From NCBI RefSeq assembly GCF_047675955.1, contig NC_132904.1, forward strand, positions 4,403,501 through 4,467,500: 64,000 nt of DNA, given 5' to 3'. The position numbers were made by a program, and so were the translations under genes. Positions 61,218 to 64,000 of this stretch are shown one piece after another. The first letter of the stretch is position 1. Every line of letters begins with the position of its first letter. This stretch comes from Chlorocebus sabaeus (lineage: Eukaryota; Chordata; Mammalia; Primates; Cercopithecidae). A model generated the notes under the pieces. That model was not told where the DNA came from. It saw only the letters and a list, made by a program, of their open reading frames with translations, and made no database searches.

Positions 61218-62100
61218 TGGTTCCACTCCAGGTTCCCTACTTAACTTGCTTTTTGGTCTAAATACTCCGAGGACATTCTTATCACTGGACCAAAAGCATT
61301 TGTGATTTAAAGGCACGGTGGTGCCTGTGGATGGAACATCAAACCAATGCCAACATTCATTTTCAGCATTCACAGGGGACTCCATGGTTTCTAAGTTAAC
61401 CTGCCGACTACTTTTTCTGTTTTCGACGTGCTTTAGAGACTTCGCTGATTCTTGGGTCATTCGCACAGTGATGGCTCTGCAGGCTGGGGCCCTTCCCCCA
61501 ATATTCATGGAAGGAAGGGCTCCTGTGCACAGAGAGGTTAAGATGTCAGCCGGGGAGCACACAGCAGCCAGCAGAGCCGCTAAAGGAAGCACCGCTGTGC
61601 CAGGGCTGCTAAAGTCATTCTCTCTGCACATAGCTGCACCCTTGGCACCGCGGCGGCCAGGCATGTGAGGTGGCTCGACCTTTTGTTCTCTCTAGAAATC
61701 TTTCTCCTAGGAAGATTCGTAGGCTTTGCTAGGGAGCGGGGCTTCAGAGCACAGCGTTACAGAGCCACGGACTTCAGAGCACCAGGGACTCCCAGGGCTC
61801 AGCCAGACCCACTCCTCACTCTACGGATAAGAAACTGAGGCCCAGAGAAGGGCTGACGCCATCCAGGAAGACTCCCAGGAGAGCTTTGTCCTCCCTTCCC
61901 CTGATGGGGCAAATCTTCCCAGGAAAGGAGCTGACCAGAAGCAGGCAACGCTCTACCCTGAAGGTCGTGGCTGTGAAGGGCAGACCCTCTCCCAGAGCAG
62001 ATGTGGCCGGAGGAGCGGGTTGGGACTCCCCAAGGCTGTTCAAAAGCAATTTCTACCCCAGCTTAACAAGAGCGGCGTTTTTGTCTGCCCCATCTATCTT

Positions 62101-62393
62101 CTTTTTTTTTTTTTTTGAGACAGAGTCTCGCTCTGTCGCCAGGCTGGAGTGCAGTGGTGTGATCTCCACTCACTGCAACCTCTGCCTCCCGGGTTCAAGC
62201 GATTCTCCTGCCTCAGCCTCCCAAGTAGGGGGGCCACAGACTCCTGCTACCACGCCCGGCTAATTTTTGTATTTTTGGTAGAGATGGGGTTTCACCATAT
62301 TGGCCAGGATGGCCTCGATCTCTTGACTTCGTGATCCACCCGCCTCAGCCTCCCAAAGTACTGTGATTAAGGTGTGAGTCACCACGCCCAGCC
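62101..62393 (-). mobile_element. Alu next to exon 2
   Basis: Antisense (to plus) Alu with T-run. It ends 137 bp from the exon 2 donor, so it is in the same sense as ANO1. Confidence 0.93.
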
Positions 62394-62529
62394 CGTCTGC
62401 CCGTTCTTTAAGAACAGATTAAAGCTAAAACAAGACACTGGCATCGCACCCTCTGACGATGAAAGCGGCCGCCGCCTGCTGCCCCCACGCAGCCCACCCC
62501 CACAAGCCAGCGCGCAGTGAGATAGTTAC

Positions 62530-62862
62530 GTCCTCGTCCCGCTCCAGCTCCAGGCCCGCCTCCAGGAGGTTGCCCTCATACTCCTCCCTGCGGAAGCGCT
62601 TGTCATCCTCGTGGTAGTCCATCGGGGGCTCGGCCAAGCCCGTGTCCAGCGGTGACCCCTTGCCCGGCAGGGGGTGGTCCTGCTTGACACTGCGAGCCCC
62701 AGAGGTGGTGTCACTATGCTGCACCCTCCTGACCAGGGTCCGGCTGCCCGAGGACCTCTTGTGATGGTACACCAGGATGTAGTCCACCTTGCGCCGGCCG
62801 TCTCTGAAGTACAGGCCATACTTGCACTCGGCATCAGGGTCCACGGATAAGGAGTTCAGCAG
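62530..62862 (-). CDS. ANO1: ANO1 exon 2 (N-terminal cytosolic domain)
   Basis: Coding exon of the calcium-activated chloride channel anoctamin-1. It is 333 bp (111 codons), opening in phase 0 after a cttccacccttag acceptor with LLNSLSVDPDAECKYGLYF and closing ERDED before a gtaact donor. It corresponds to residues about 37-147 of the human protein as I recall it. It belongs to the cytosolic N-terminal (Anoct_dimer-type) region, ahead of all membrane segments. The motif PPMDYHEDDKRFRREEYEGN is conserved. The ATG at 62620-62622 is codon 117, the known start of the short isoform lacking segment 'a'. Compared with remembered human sequence, replacements cluster before this Met (S73, S76, T89, S106, P107, T110, L112, A113), while the part after it looks unchanged. 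The splice phase fits exon 3 exactly. Reading through the donor gives only a short non-homologous tail, so the border is secure. Confidence 0.96.
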
Positions 62863-64000
62863 CTAAGGGTGGAAGAAAAGGCATCCATTCACCATCGAGC
62901 TGCTGCTGCTGGGCCTTTGGAGCATGCGCACTCCCTTCGTCCACTCATTCAACAAACACTCACTCATTCAACAAACACTCCCTGAGCGCCCTCCACGGGC
63001 CAGGCGCTGTCCTAGGGGCTGAGATACACCTGGGAACACAGCAGAAGACCCTGTCTTCAGGGAGCTGACCTTCGAGAAGGAGGTATTCCCTGCTAATCAT
63101 TCATGAGGTCATGAGGGTGTCAAGCCACATATGGTTCCCCAGAAGCCCTCCTGGTCTATGGAACTAGACCAGGCTGGGTGTCAGGAACCTCCCTGGCTGC
63201 TTGCAAAAAGCTATGGTAGGGGATGGTTAATGGGTACAAAAAAATAAGAAAGAATAAGACCCAGTATTTGATAGTACAGCAGGGGACTATCATCAATAAT
63301 AATTTAATTGTACATGGACAAGTAACTAAAGGAGCATAACTGGATTGCTTGTAACGCACAGGAGAAATGCTTGCGGGGAGAGATACCCAATTTTCCATGA
63401 GGCGATTATTACGTATTGCATTACCTGTACCCAAATACCTCCTGTACCCCATAAATCTATACACCCACTATGTACCCACCCAAATTAAAAATTAAACGAA
63501 CAAACAAAATATCCCCCAACCACCACAAAAGCTATGGCAAAAGCTACCAAGTGAATGAGGGCTCCCTACGTACATGGATGGGGCTGAGGCAGAGCTGAGC
63601 CCAGGTTCTGTGCGCGCAAATCTCCATCTCTGATGGCCAGCGCGAGGCAGTGCCATTCAAGGTGGTCACAGGGCCACTGACGAGCTGTGTGTCCAGAGGT
63701 GAGGCTTTCGCCATCTTAGTCAGGGCTGTCCCCCAAACGGAGCCTGAGCGGAGGCCAGGGGTGCAAGTGTTTCACTTGGGAGGTGATCTCAGGTGCCGGA
63801 GTAGGGTGAAGGGGAGAGAGGCTGACAGGGGTGGGTTAAGGAGCGGCCACTGCCATGTGCAGCTCGGCTCCGTCCTGCTGGGGACCCTGGGAGTGACCTT
63901 GAAGGGCACACCCCACAGCCGGTACCCAGAGGGTGAGGAAGTTGGGTGATCATGCACCCACTCTGGCCCTTTGTTGGCTGGGGGTCACTCCTGGGATGTT
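62863..64000 (-). other. ANO1: ANO1 intron 1, 3' end (partial)
   Basis: Non-coding. Next to the exon 2 acceptor is a short pyrimidine tract. 62930-63110 holds an old mobile-element-like stretch with a 20-bp doubled cactcattcaacaaacact motif (62943-62981). 63217-63526 is an L1 3' end. From 63538 to 64000 I see only unique sequence. The upstream coding exon and the main promoter lie outside the window. Confidence 0.8.
63217..63526 (+). mobile_element. L1 3' UTR fragment
   Basis: Matches the L1 3' end pattern (gggtacaaaaaaataagaaagaa, aatttaattgtacatgg, acccactatgtacccaccc). Target duplication aaaagctatgg at 63206-63216 and 63527-63537. Confidence 0.88.

Larger units (their letters stand above)
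46801..62529 (-). other. ANO1: ANO1 intron 2 (15.7 kb)
   Basis: Non-coding and repeat-dense. It contains Alus at 48238, 48558, 51219, 53530, 55141, 60095 and 62101; a hAT-type DNA transposon at 53413; LTR pieces at 49490 and 58034; simple arrays at 54928 and 56961; and a 141-bp perfect duplication (59874 and 61077). MIR-like stretches occur near 47340-47480, 49310-49460, 50210-50330, 56230-56420, 59815-59960 and 61800-61870. 54360-54570 looks like an old L1 or HAL1 ORF1-region fragment. In 46802-48200, 51545-53410, 55440-56900, 57390-58030 and 58450-59800 I see otherwise unique sequence. Confidence 0.85.

Overview
This is mammalian, non-coding-rich DNA carrying part of one gene: ANO1 (anoctamin-1/TMEM16A, the calcium-activated chloride channel), transcribed on the minus strand. 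Ten constitutive coding exons plus one alternative cassette exon can be placed to the base. They run from the exon beginning LLNSLSVDPDAE (62530-62862) to the exon that encodes the first extracellular loop and enters TM2 (17787-17947). All have AG/GT borders and the reading phases join without error. Exon numbers assume one upstream coding exon of 36 codons, as I recall from human ANO1. That exon lies beyond base 64000, and the rest of the channel (TM2 onward, pore, calcium sites, C-terminus) lies before base 1.

The organism looks like an Old World monkey rather than a human. The youngest full-length Alus (48558-48849, 51219-51527) look like the cercopithecid AluYR group, and the predicted protein differs from human ANO1 as I remember it at about a dozen positions. 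This is an inference; no search was run.

Layout by increasing coordinate: 1-17786 is intron 11, with MIRs, solo LTRs, an extended Alu, and L1 pieces including a 5'-inverted L1. 17787-17947 is exon 11. 17948-24824 is intron 10, with a 1.3-kb CA array, a GT/GC Z-DNA-type tract and a 13-copy 49-bp minisatellite. 24825-24959 is exon 10 (TM1). 26304-26368 is exon 9. 26369-33277 is intron 8, with a 0.8-kb purine array and a 1.4-kb CATC array. 33278-33319 is exon 8. 33320-38423 is intron 7, with a local duplication. 38424-38479 is exon 7. 38993-39058 is cassette exon 6b. 41455-41506, 44079-44133, 45733-45884 and 46702-46800 are exons 6, 5, 4 and 3. 46801-62529 is intron 2, with many Alus, simple arrays and a perfect 141-bp duplication. 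62530-62862 is exon 2, and 62863-64000 is the end of intron 1.

The coding exons build the cytosolic N-terminal domain, TM1 and the cysteine-rich first extracellular loop. Everything else is intron. I found no second gene, RNA gene, CRISPR array or undescribed multi-gene system. The most useful observations are the cassette exon, a Cys at residue 307 where human has Arg, the perfect 141-bp duplication around a palindrome, and several large intronic tandem arrays.
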